NCBI GenBank assembly: GCA_035771165.1
Contig: JAWNZC010000351.1
Location: 8,439,501 to 8,503,500 of the forward strand
DNA: 64,000 nucleotides
Direction of reading: 5' to 3'
DNA from: Paragorgia papillata
Lineage: Eukaryota; Cnidaria; Anthozoa; Scleralcyonacea; Coralliidae
The position numbers and the translations under genes are program-made. The first letter of the stretch is position 1; each line of letters begins with the position of its first letter. The notes under the pieces were generated by a model. The model ran no database searches. It saw only the letters and a program-made list of their open reading frames with translations, and was not told the origin of the DNA. This document shows, piece by piece, positions 32,604 to 43,752 of the stretch.

Positions 32604-35218
32604 CCGGAAACTACCGGAAAGCCAATGAAATCCCTATGCGGACTTTGAAGGTTGGTTTTCCCTTCATGGGGAAATCCAATATGGCGACCAAAACATAGAG
32701 TTGTCGAAGAACATTTTGATGAAAGACAGAGTGAATTTTGCTTTAATATCGCCATTAAAGTGCCTGCAAGAAGACTAGAGGAGATTAGATACTATGAGAA
32801 AAACGTTTGACGTATTTAGTGAACGAAGCTTCGAGAAGTGAAGCGATGAGTGGTCTGTAAGCTCTTAGTTGAAAGAACATCTGTCTACATTTTCATGTAT
32901 ATCATTAATAAATCATGATTTCCCGTGCAATTTTGAAAAAAGCACGCACTCGTGAGTTTTGATAGGCTTTGAAAAACTCACTCGTGCATGTTTTTTCCAA
33001 ATTGCATGCACGCGAAACCTTGCTATTACTATACTAATGCCATTTTGAACACGTTGCGAAATCCGTCCTCGTATAGTCAGCAGTCCTTACAGTTCATTAA
33101 TTGTCGTCTCCATGCCTCCTCATTTCTCAGCTTATATAGCACACAAAAAATCAAGTGCATGAGCTTGCGCTGTGTTTACGTTCTCGAGACAATACAAGCG
33201 TTGTTTCAGAAAATACAGGCCACAAGTTCAACTTGCGTTCTATAATTTGATTGTCTAAATTGCTTTTCACCTATATAATCTTTCAAATTGTTATTTTAAA
33301 ATATTCGAATTTTGATTTTCATAAAATAGCATGGTCAAGAAAAATGCTTTTTCTTTTTAATTTTGTATAACTAAATCATGAACTGCGTGTTAGCTTATAA
33401 TTATAAGGCTGACTATATTCTATCTAAACTACAGCTGAGCATACAGACAATATGGCCAATAAGAACGTGGGTAGTAATTTGTCACCGACCTTTGAAGGAT
33501 ACATTAACAGGTCGTATGTTTGTTTGTCGGGGAAACCAACCTTTGGGAACAAAACACTTAAAAAAGACAGGAAATTGCAAATTGTTTTCACTGAACTAAA
33601 AACTTTGAATTATTTTTAAAATTTATTTGTGAACAAAGTAATATTTTTAGTGACCATGCTCTTGGTTAAAGAGAAGTTTATTAAATGTGGTTTCACTGGT
33701 GGTGTTCATTTATTGTTAGGATTGCTTCCACTTCACATTGGGATACTAAAACTCGCTTTCCAAGTGTTCTTCATTGAACTCTGGCTTATACAAGACTTGT
33801 TGACTGTTGTTTGCTGCAGTATATAGTGTCAAACGAACAGTGTTAGGCAAGCATGTCAGTGTCGTAATAGCATAATAGCTGATCATGTATTGTTAACAAC
33901 AGAAGCCTGAGTTAATGAGTTTACATGTTAAAACAATAACAAGAACAGTAACTATAGAGTGTAACCAAAAGTCGAGAGTCGAGACAACAAAGTCCAGAGT
34001 CGAGACAAACAAGTCGAGAGTCGAGACAAAGCCAAGTCGAGAGTCGACAGAGATAAAAAACAAGATATATATATATAAAAATTACAAATATCAAGAAATA
34101 TCTAAAAACGATGTGTGATAATAATCGAGCTATTTGCGCTAAGGAAGCGGGGGATACTATGAAACTATGAAACCCGGACTGGGACTCAAAAAGTCATAAA
34201 TTTTGTAATTCGTAAGCCTTTAAACAAGAAAAAATAGTAAAATATAAAATATTATAAAACTGTAAGACATGACCCAAATGGCCAAATATTGTGACAAAAT
34301 GAAACAACATGTGGTCTTTCGCGGAAAATACACTCAGACCACTATAAAGGTAAATAATAATGGTTGTAACACGGCACTTTCAGTTTGAGCATCTCCTTTT
34401 GTTATGAAAGTATAATATGAGACGATGAGTCTACCATATTACCTTCCAACGCAAAAGATAATGTTGTTTCGTTTGGTCACTATATTTGGGTCAGATTTTT
34501 CACAGTTTATTATTAGAACTTATAGTATATATATATATATATTGACTCTCGACTTCTTTGTCTCGACTCTCGACTTCTTTGTCTCGACTCTCGACTTTTT
34601 TGTCTCGACTCTCGACTTTTAGTCTCGACTCTCGACACTCGACTTTTGGTTATACTCGTAACTATATCAAAAGTTAATTTAGATCCGAATTCGAGTTTCA
34701 ATTCAAATTAAACTACTACCGGTTAGGTTGGTTTCGCCGCCCTGTAATATAGTAATGTGCGTCATGCAATGCAACCTATGTAATTCGAGATTGGAGGTTT
34801 AATTATTATTTGTAGCTTGTCAGGAAAACATTTGTTTTCATACTATTTCTTAGAAAATACTGGTGGGCTACCTCGAATTCGGGCCTCTAAATAGTTCTCA
34901 AATACGGGCCTGCATCGACCGTTACGAAGCGGAAAATCAGATTCATCCCTTTCCACTTGCATGCATGATGCATACATACACATACACCATGGCGAATCTT
35001 ACCTCGCGTGTATATATGAATTATACGCTATCCTATAACCCACCAGAGCAAGACTCGAACTGGAATCCAAACTCGTGATGATTTGGGACTCACGCCAGGG
35101 AAATGTTTAAAAAAATATTTTTATCATGAGGAAACGTCAATTTTATTGTCTATCAATATTTATAATCGACGGCGAAGCGATGGGATTCTTATGATTATTG
35201 ACATTATTACTACGGTTG
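32604..35218. other. intergenic, no gene recognised
   Basis: AT-rich DNA with a short hairpin at about 32940-33005 (CACGCACTCGTGAGTTTT arm) and the minisatellite-ended element at 33945-34670. The small frames here show no domain, no splice context and no codon signal I trust. Confidence 0.5.
33945..34670. mobile_element. element with minisatellite terminal inverted repeats
   Basis: The left end holds about six copies of AGTCGAGAGTCGAGACAAA (33968-34052). The right end holds the inverse, TTTGTCTCGACTCTCGACTT, at 34545-34640. Outside both, GTAACCAAAAGTCGAG and CTCGACTTTTGGTTATAC are inverted too, as are TAACTATAGAG / TAACTATATC-like edges. Confidence 0.65.
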
Positions 35219-36007
35219 TCACTTGATGTTGTAAAGTTTTAGTATTACAACGACCACAATAACGGGATAGAGCAGTAGAAATACCACCAAGAAGCAACAG
35301 ACAGCATTCGGGTTTCGATTTGACACAATACTGCTTATGTCAGTTCCGCCTAATGAGATGTTTCCTAGCCACGCAGAGCTCTTGACTCTTCGCGACAGCT
35401 GCTCGGCGCTAAAACCAGTGGCTGAGGCTTTCTTTATATTTTCATTCACCTCGCTTTCTATATCTTTCCAGTTAGAACTGTACGCCAACGCTTGGATACA
35501 AAATTCCTTCGAGAACTCGACACAGTCGTTTAGGAGCACGTTGTAACGATGTGGTGCTGCTCTTATAGCGGCAATCTGAAACGCCGACGCACCGATCTGT
35601 TCATAATGACCGATGAAATAACTTCGACTGCCAATTCGTCCTCTGATATTCTTGAACAAGGTGAATTGTTTTTGAATCTTGTACGTTCGCATTTGCTGAT
35701 TGTCGTAACACAACTCAAACACGTAACACAGAATTAAATCTGGTACATCAAATGGAGATTTTATAACGTCGGTGATGAGCTTTTCGGATTGCGGGTCAAC
35801 GGCAGCTGGCACACACAACACGAATCCATGCCAGTTTTTGGAAACGCAAATAAATACATCATAATCACTTTTCCCCAGCGCTGCAAGTCTCTTCAGTGCT
35901 TCATTGTCCTTTCTTTTATAAGCGGTAACAATGTCCCTGTCGAATTCTTCGAGGTTGTTAACGTAATAGGCGAGTGGATCAACACTTCGAAAAGTACCTT
36001 CGACCAT
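35219..36007 (-). CDS. LRAT/PPPDE-like (permuted papain fold) membrane-anchored protein, tentative
   Basis: A single-exon frame of 262 residues. A His at residue 60 (NWHGFVLCV) and a Cys at 162 in YNVLLNDCVEFSKEF resemble the His...Cys pair and the YN-LL-N-C--F signature of LRAT-like and PPPDE circularly permuted papain-fold proteins. These include acyltransferases, phospholipases and deSUMOylases. Residues about 237-257 are a strong hydrophobic helix (VVFLLLYPVIVVVVIL) followed by a short KLYNIK tail, as in tail-anchored proteins; LRAT and HRASLS proteins also carry a C-terminal anchor. The usual second His of the LRAT group is not clear, and the N-terminal 50 residues are unlike any family I know. 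It lies tail-to-head behind the ACE-like gene on the same strand. Function is not assigned; an intronless retrocopy is possible. Confidence 0.5.
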   Translation of the reverse strand: MVEGTFRSVDPLAYYVNNLEEFDRDIVTAYKRKDNEALKRLAALGKSDYDVFICVSKNWHGFVLCVPAAVDPQSEKLITDVIKSPFDVPDLILCYVFELCYDNQQMRTYKIQKQFTLFKNIRGRIGSRSYFIGHYEQIGASAFQIAAIRAAPHRYNVLLNDCVEFSKEFCIQALAYSSNWKDIESEVNENIKKASATGFSAEQLSRRVKSSAWLGNISLGGTDISSIVSNRNPNAVCCFLVVFLLLYPVIVVVVILKLYNIK

Positions 36008-36862
36008 GTTTCTTGCTTTTAAAATATGCTTGTTGACGTGGACTGCTATAGCTCATGCAGAGAATTTCCGGATAAGCATTGTTCATTCCAGGAAAACAAG
36101 TTTAATTACCATTTTCTCAGTGTACCTGTTGTTAAAAGGTCGGCTTTAATTCATTAATCACTTAATTATACCGCATGTATAGCTGGAGCAAAGTAAAAAG
36201 GTGGTAAACTGCCGGATTTTAATTTTAGTAACGACTACTGTCGTTCTTAGCGGAACCCTTGTTTTATATTTCATAAACTATAGTGTGGCAGACTTTTTGG
36301 CCACTGAAAAAATAATATTTAAAGTTTAAACACATGTAAACTGAAATACGATATTTTTCAATTTTGTGGAAATATCAGTTCAACCATATAGGCAGCCCAT
36401 GGCCAGCTGAGAAACGTCTTGGCGCAAGCCATGACCTGGCCTTGGCCTGGTCCGTAGTGCTTGAAGTTGCCAAACGTATGCCGAACGTCGAGCAATAGCG
36501 AAACTCGCCCCATTCCCCTTTACTTGTCTTGCGCCGTAAATATATATTTTATGCATTCTTTATAAATAAACCGACAATTGTTTAACGGCTTTTCCGACTC
36601 CCCCGGTAGACTCTTACGACTCTTAAGCCCGCAAGGTACTCTGGACCTGGAGTATCAATATGGCCAGTGATGGGTGGTAACGGCGACGGTGATGGTATAA
36701 TGAGGGTGATGGTTACGATGATACTGCTGATTATTAGAGAGCAGCAAAAGTCATAGACACACAAAACAAATTTCAATCTTCTTTTGAATATGGATCATTT
36801 TACAATTTTGTGTTAACATATAATACTAGTAATGTAAGCTAAGATATTAGCAATTATATTAT
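36008..36862. other. intergenic, no feature recognised
   Basis: The spacer between the LRAT-like gene start and the ACE-like stop, both on the minus strand. It would have to hold the LRAT-like promoter and the ACE-like 3' end. No repeat or RNA gene is evident. Confidence 0.4.
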
Positions 36863-39800
36863 CTACTCATGATCGCGGTGCCATAAAGCGCGAAATCTAG
36901 CGTTATACCTATTCGCATCGTTTTTCTTTACCAAAGTCAATGGATCTTTACCATTGGACGGTACAAAAACTGGTCTAGTTAGTATGGAAGACTTGGTCTG
37001 ACCTAACGGTCCAAGTACACTTCGTGATTTTGTATTCACCGCGCTGTTTTTCACTCCTGCTTGCGAGCTAATGCTGCTAAATGTTTTAAAATCTTCAATC
37101 TTTCTCTGACTGATATCAGCTTTATTTGTCTGTAAAGAGATACTTGCTTTAGCCACTGCACGAAGGTAGGACAGGCCCATGTTTGAACTGTTTGTTAAAA
37201 TGATCGGTTTATCGACCTCCTTTGGTGCAGCTGCTTGAGCTTTTTTGCTGACTAATATTTCAGATGTGTTCCAGCCTATCGGGTATTTCATTTTCTTCCT
37301 GTAGTATTTTAACCAACTGAACAAGGGATCAAAGTATTGCAGCATGGCGTCTACCCGTAGCTTTCTTTCCTCTGTTAGCTTGTAAAGGATTTGAGGCCAA
37401 GGCTCACTTGAACCAGCACTTAACATTTCTCTAAAGAAAAAGAAAAAAGTTAAACATGATCTCAAAGTATCTCAAGGTATACTCGACTCCACACATGATG
37501 AGCTCAGAGCCACAGGGATCGTGGCCATAGGGACCTCCTTAAAACTTTGATAGTGTTGTAATTGTAGAACTTCTTGCGTTTCGCGATTTTTCTGAGATTA
37601 TAAACTGTATATAGTGACGACATAACAATCAAATTTAACTAAGTGTATACTGTTTCACTTATGTTGGAACAGTATTGTGTTCCTTTAACTGCACGGGCAC
37701 TAAATTTTGGCCCAGTGTCCCTCTCGTTCTAATTATGATCTCTGAGCTTTAGACCCTCACTCTTGGAGACTCCAAAACTTCCTTAATTATAACGTCGGCT
37801 ATCTATGAGTTCACTTGTGAGTTTTGTGTCGAGTTTTCCACTGAAAACTGTTAGGTTTGGCGGTGTGTTGTTAGCGTGCTGCTTCTCGCCGCTAATGATC
37901 GAGCTCTGAACATGACTTGACGGAAATTAGCGATTAAATTTCCCCGCCTCCTGAGGCAAAGGGGAAATTTAATCGCTAATATCCCGAAAAGTCATGTTAT
38001 TAGTTTGTAATATTATGATCGCCGAGGAAAACTTTGAGAATCTTACTAACAGGAAATTTACACGGTTGATCAGAGAAGTTGCATCTAATTTTCCCGTGCA
38101 TGTTGATGAGGGAAAATATATGCAAGCGGGAAATTTAGAAGAAGACAAAGGATTTATTTGTCTTCTAAGAAATCCTTTGTCTTCTAATTTTCCCTCATCA
38201 ACATGCACGGGAAAATTAGAAGACAAAGGATAAGGATAAATTTCCCTCTTGTATGAGCGATGAGGGAAATACGAGGTTTACATTCCCTCGGAGAACAAAA
38301 GAATCCGAGGCGATCATGGTATTACTTACAGTACTTAAATGGTGACCACTTGTGCTTTGAATATTTTTCTCCGCAAGCTCTTTTCACACTTTAGCTTAAG
38401 GTCATTCCTCATTATTTTTCCGAAGTGAGAATTTTCTTACTTTTCCTGGCATGAAATTTATGATATGCTCATATAAAAAAACAGTACCTCAGCGGTTGGG
38501 GGTACTCTTGCTCACAAGTAAACGAAGGGCCCTGGGGAGGCGAATGAGTCACTCAATAACAAAGTTGAGTGAAAGGAATACGTACCTAAACTTTGCACCA
38601 GCTTGCTTTGACTTATATATTGAACATTTGTAGAGAGGTTCTTTTGATTTTGCAATTTTGCACAAAGCCCGGTGGAATTGAAACTGCAGAATTTGGCTGA
38701 AGAAATAGCTGAAATACATAAGATTCACTAATTAATATGTTTATATATACTCGTATACATATAGCTGGTCAAGGTCAATCATTGTATGATTATGGAGGTC
38801 ATGTATGTGGATCTTTTTCATATCAGGAATTCAACGGCTTAGTTTCTTCATCCAGCTTAATAGAGAACTATTTTGGTTAGTTAAGTTAACACTAAATAGC
38901 AAAGCTAATAAACTTGTGGTCCTCCTAGTTAAAATTAAATATTACAATGTTTAAGATTACAATATTAAAAATGTTAGTTAAATGTAAGTTATATGATAAA
39001 TCAACATGCAATAATACTTTAAACTATAACTGTAACTTACTAAACTAGATTACTAATTAATAAAATAGTTAAGAAATTGTTGCTGGCTAAGAACGTGATT
39101 CCATAGCGAATTTCTAAAAGCAAAACACTATCTTTTTGCCTTGTGGGAAAGTAGTAAGCTGCATTGCAAAAGCAATTGAGATAGAGGGAAAAAACAGTAA
39201 TGACGGCAGTACGACACAAAATTACCTTAGCAAAGCAAGAAGATGGTGAACTGCCAAGATTTTTTTGGAACGAAATGCGTAGTAGTATGAGGGATGTATT
39301 ACTCTGAAAAATCTCGTACACTTAAAAAATTCTTTAAAAATCTGAAAATTTCTGCAGATCCTAAATTCCCCAAATCCAGAAAATAATAAAACTCTTCAAA
39401 ATTTCTGAAATCTCTGAAAAATCTCTGGAATTGGAAATCCCCAGAAAATCCTTAAAAAGTCTGTGAAAAATCTTCATGCAGGAACGCGGGGTCACAACAT
39501 GCAAGTTGCGTCAATTTGAAAAATGTTAATTGACTGAAATTGTTATTGTATGCAACTTGAAAGAATTTTAATTTTGAGAAAAAATAACAGCTAGTGTGCA
39601 TGGATTAGGATGTTTCTACTTTTTAGATTCTATATATAAGATTTTTTTAAACTCGCCAGTAAATAAGGACATACTACAAAAAATATCGTTTACATTTAGT
39701 GATGTTATAAGAGAGCTAAAAGAACACGCGCGTAGAGAAGATTACCAGAGAGAATTACGTGATCAGAATTTTACTCCATCACATTTATTTTCGAAGTTAA

Positions 39801-42800
39801 TACATGCAACTTCGGTAAAACGATATTTAAAATTTTACTTATGGGTATGGCTGCATGAAGTGAAAGCCCTCGCGCTTTAACAACATCCACTGGTTTCGTT
39901 TACCTGATGTATGGTGAGTTTGCTCCGATATGAAACTTAGCTCCGGGGTCAAAGTCCTTCTCGTGACGGCGTACTGGTGGAGCTACACCCTGGTAACGAG
40001 TTCTAAGATCCCACCATTCCGAGTTGTACGTGTCAGCGGTAATGTTTCCAGAAAATGCCTTCCATCGCCATTGATCGACCAGAAACGCAAAAGGAACAAG
40101 AGCAACGCGGTGAAGAGCCTGTCTTAGTAGGAAACTGATAGAACTTTCTAAAATGGAATTGTTATAAACCAATAAGTTTGATAATTTTTTCTTGATTTTG
40201 GTATGACGGCCCTTGTCTTTGTAAATTATATTTGTAATTTTAATAATTTGTAACATTTTAAAACGTTTTTGCTAGAGTTCGCGTTGTCAACCTTTCCACG
40301 TGACTACACTCAACCTTTTCCAACCTTTACACGTTGAACGTGTTGAACACTTGTTTCAATAATTGTATGGAAACACGTAAAATGTTTTCTATTTGTTAAA
40401 TAAAGAGACACGGCTTTTGACCAATGACCATGCAAGCACTGTCTCCAAATATATTTATAACTTACTTTATAAGCACATGATATAGACTCACCGTTGTTGT
40501 CCTCGACGTCATAGAGCAATCCAATTTCTTTGAGATGTGTTGGATTTTCTACAGACAGTGCGATAGTATCACCAACTGCTTCATGGAATCCTGGATTGGC
40601 CCCTCCACGATACGCAAACGGTTTGTCTTTATAGGCAAGAAAATATTCACAATGGCCCATTTCATGATGGATAATAATCAGATCACTGTGGCTAATCTTT
40701 GTGCACATCTTTATTCTAAAACAAAATTATTTACACAGAGAAATACATAGATGATAATATTATAGGTTTTCATAAACCTAAAATTAATACTGATGAATAA
40801 CATTCAGTATCTTCAAGCCACCGTATCATTTTCGCTTTATTATATAGACACTATAAACACAATTAATATTAAAAAATAGAAAACTGCGACTTAAAGTGGT
40901 TATCTTATGAAAATATTGTTATTTCTGCATACTATTAAAGACATTATACTTCTCAAGCTCGGCCACTTTAATGGCGGCACTCTAAAATACAATCTTCACA
41001 CGTAAAATATCACCTTTTCGAATTTCTTCAACGAATTTTGAAATGAAATTTTGCACGATTACTAACTACCATAACATCTTTAGGATTATGAATGTACTAG
41101 CGCTGATGTATAAACAATTAGTTAGAATTTCTAACAGACTGCGACAGCTCTGTAGACAACATACCTGTTCAGTCTGTTACATCAAACTGATACAGCACTG
41201 ACCGTGTCAGGCTGATACAGTTTGACAGAATCTGTTCTGAACAGTCGTTGTAGCTGCAGGTATGATACAGATATGATATCATAGGTGTATCATAGCTGAT
41301 ACTGCAACAGGCGGCTGTATCAGGGATCGCTACATTTTTCTGAACAGATCTGACATCATTCTGCATCAGGTCTGACGCAGAGTGTTCGTTTTTGCGTGTG
41401 TAGGTTGCTCGTGCTATACTCAAGTTACTTTTCTCAGCTGAGACTGATGACCGCCGCTGAGCGGGTCGTCGAAACGTCAGTCACTACCGACACACTTTCT
41501 CCAGACTACACTATATAACCTAGACGAAGAATTTTCACAAACGTAATAATAGACTACTTTCATAATGGCCACCGGCGTAAAATAATTATTCTTTTATGTA
41601 CATCTAAATGAGTCTTTCTACATGGCCTCGTTATGAAGCTAAGATTTTTTTTGAACTGCAGACATACAAACGAGGCCAGAAAGGCTTATTAAGACCCTGT
41701 TTACACTACAGTGTGTATAAAAAAAACCTGAACCCTTAGAAAACAACCTATTGTAGTAGTTTGAAAGCCCTAAGCACTTCGCTGAACCCACAGATGCGTA
41801 AACACACGGTCTTATACACCTGGGAAATTAAGATAACTTGAAGTGTATGCATGGTGAAAGTATTTAAACGCTTTTTATAACGCAGCGCTTTTAGGGCTTT
41901 CAAATTACTACAATAGGTTGTTTTCTAAGGGTTCAGTTTTTTTTTATACACACTGTAGAGCAAAAGTATCTGGATTCGCATTGTATTTTATTCCCATGAG
42001 GATGAAAAACAAATGTGAATCCGGATACTTTTGCTCTACAGTGTGTATCAAAAAAATTCGAACCCTTATAAAATGAATTAGCATTCTTTTCAAACAACCT
42101 ATTGTAGTAGTTTGAAAGCCCTAAGCACTTCGCTGAACCCACAGATGCGTAAAACACACGGTCTTATACACCTGGGAAATTAAGATAACTTGAAGTGTAT
42201 GCATGGTGAAAGTATTTAAAAGCTTTTTCGCTTCGTTTAACTTATATGTGCTGATTAATTTATAACGCAGCGCTTTTAGGGCTTTCAAACTACTACAATA
42301 GGTTGTTTGAAAAGAATGCTAATTCATTTTATAAGGGTTCGAATTTTTTTGATACACACTGTAGTGTAAACGGGGCCTATAAGAAGTACATAAACGGATA
42401 TTTAAATTAGTCGCTATTAAGAAAGTGGTCTATGCACTTAAGTTATTAGTTGCTCGTACTAGTCAAGTCACTTGACTCTGAGAATGACCGCCGCTAAGGC
42501 CGTCGAAACGTCAGTCACTACCACTACACCACTAGACATAAGTTAATTACTATTTAATTGTGTCTTTTTACCTTACTTCTCCATCTGAGAAGTCCCACGC
42601 TGAAGCATGACAAACAGCTTTTCGTGTTTTCGGCTTCTCGAACAATGACATGTTCCAAAACGCAAAAGGCATGGGATCTAGACCTATCGATATATAGAAC
42701 GATTGGGCAAGTTCAAACATCTTTTGAACGGTATAGTTCTGTGCTTGTAAATTTGACGTTACGTCGAATGTACTAGAACTAGGGTATGGATTCACCAACT

Positions 42801-43752
42801 CAAAAATATTATCCCAATTTTGAGCCCACATATCTCCGAGTAGATGGGCTGGAATGGGTTTGTGAACAGAAACGTTTTTATAATGTAGACTTAGTTTATA
42901 ACGAACATAGGCGTGAAGTTCGTCATATAACGGACGAACCTCTTCCCAAGCCTTGTTCAAAGTGGGTTTGAAATCAGCACCGAGTTCGTAGTGAGAACGC
43001 TCGAAGTAGCCATTGTCAACCCAATCATGCTCGCGGGCTCCGAGATTAACAATGTTCACGAATTGTTCGTAAAGCGGTTTCATTTTGGGGCCAACGGCGT
43101 CTCTCCATCCCTTCCAAGCAAACAAAAGCTTATTGTAGTCTCTTGATTTTGCCATGATATTTATTAGGTCTGGATCGAGCTCAAGATACTGTGGTTTTGC
43201 GGTTTGTTTGTCCAGATAGTACACTTTACCCGTGCTGTAAATCTGCGTCATATTAGCCTGCAGTTCGTTCAGAAGTCGAAGTTTGTCTTCGGCCTTTGGC
43301 GACGCACTGCGGCTGATAAGCATCAATTGTCGGGTGATATTTTTCGGCAGGTCGGGCATCGTTAATAAAGCTGATGAATTATCGCTGCCTTCGATGAAAA
43401 ACTTAGTTGCCTTCGTCGAGGATTCGATAGATTGACGTAAATTGATTTCGCTCAGATCTGTTTCGTACTGCCATGACATCCGAGTGGTTACCTTCGACAT
43501 GCTGGTCGCTCTCTTATTGTAACGTTCCAAGAAATCCATTGCTAGTTTAGACGTAGATTTAACTGGGGTCGGTACGTTTCCTACACTTGGTTCCAAAAGC
43601 CACAAAACGTTGCATAAAAATATAATCCACGCACTCAAACAATGGACAGACATCGCAAACACCAGCCTTCTTGAATAACCTGCCGTCAAGCCCCGGTGAA
43701 AACTCCAAAAGCAAAAATCCCTCTCTTCTGCTTTACCATTTGCTGTTTGCAC
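36863..43752 (-). CDS. ACE: angiotensin-converting-enzyme-like M2 metallopeptidase (5 exons, complete)
   Basis: Exons in transcript order: 43752-42572, 40715-40492, 40147-39904, 38708-38586, 37430-36863. All have GT-AG sites and matching phases, and total 2340 bp, exactly 779 residues plus stop. HEMGH (411-415) and EAVGD (E439) form the zinc site. HASAW, EWWDLR, KFH (539-541) and Y548/Y551 supply substrate- and chloride-site residues. The later two family disulfides keep their Cys; the first pair is absent. A signal peptide fits best from Met34 (MSVHCLSAWIIFLCNVLWLL), so the start may be at 43653 rather than 43752. There is one catalytic domain, a tail of roughly 115 residues, and no C-terminal membrane helix, so a secreted enzyme is likely, as for insect ACE. 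The family removes dipeptides from peptide C-termini. The substrate here is unknown. Confidence 0.92.
37915..38245. repeat. hairpins in ACE-like intron 4
   Basis: ATTAGCGATTAAATTTCCCC at about 37926 is inverted by 37980. A second foldback around 38090-38230 uses CTAATTTTCCCGTGCATGTT and AACATGCACGGGAAAATTAG with GAAGACAAAGGATT repeats. Confidence 0.65.
38586..38708 (-). CDS. ACE: ACE-like gene, exon 4 (chloride-site variant)
   Basis: 123 bp, too short and start-free to show as a long frame, placed by phase and homology. It encodes YFFSQILQFQFHRALC then CSIYKSKQAGAKF. The split codon joining exon 3 reads AG|C, serine, where ACE proteins I know have arginine. The acceptor is TATTTCAG and the donor GTACGT. 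Confidence 0.88.
40492..40715 (-). CDS. ACE: ACE-like gene, zinc-site exon
   Basis: The acceptor is TTTTAG and the donor G|GTGAGT. It encodes IKMC...HHEMGHCEYFLAYKDKP and GGANPGFHEAVGD: both zinc His, the catalytic Glu and the third zinc ligand, all intact. Confidence 0.95.
41155..41520. repeat. CTGATACAG-rich degenerate repeat in ACE-like intron 1
   Basis: Several near copies of CTGATACAGTTTGA and TGATACAGATATGATATC occur. The 3' part (CGTCGAAACGTCAGTCACTA) recurs at about 42500-42525, so both belong to a dispersed repeat. Confidence 0.5.
41690..42378. mobile_element. three consecutive palindromes in ACE-like intron 1
   Basis: Two related foldbacks (41696-41957 and 42036-42376) each have arms with ACAACCTATTGTAGTAGTTT and CACTACAATAGGTTGTTT-like inverses, ending in ACAGTGTGTAT. 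A third hairpin with GAGCAAAAGTATCTGGATTC arms (41958-42040) joins them. Confidence 0.7.
42572..43752 (-). CDS. ACE: ACE-like gene, first coding exon
   Basis: It encodes 393 residues: signal peptide region, the helical lid, LELDPDLINIMAKSRDYNKL, KGWRDAVG (Arg of the first chloride site), LHAYVRYKL (Tyr of the second chloride site), IPAHLLGDMWAQNW and CHASAWDF. The donor is AAG|GTAAAA, splitting the Arg codon. One long exon here replaces several in vertebrate ACE genes. Confidence 0.93.

Noticed and set aside
39596..39880. 94-residue plus-strand frame with a charged helix
   Set aside because: It lies opposite an ACE-like intron, with no splice partner or family resemblance I can name.
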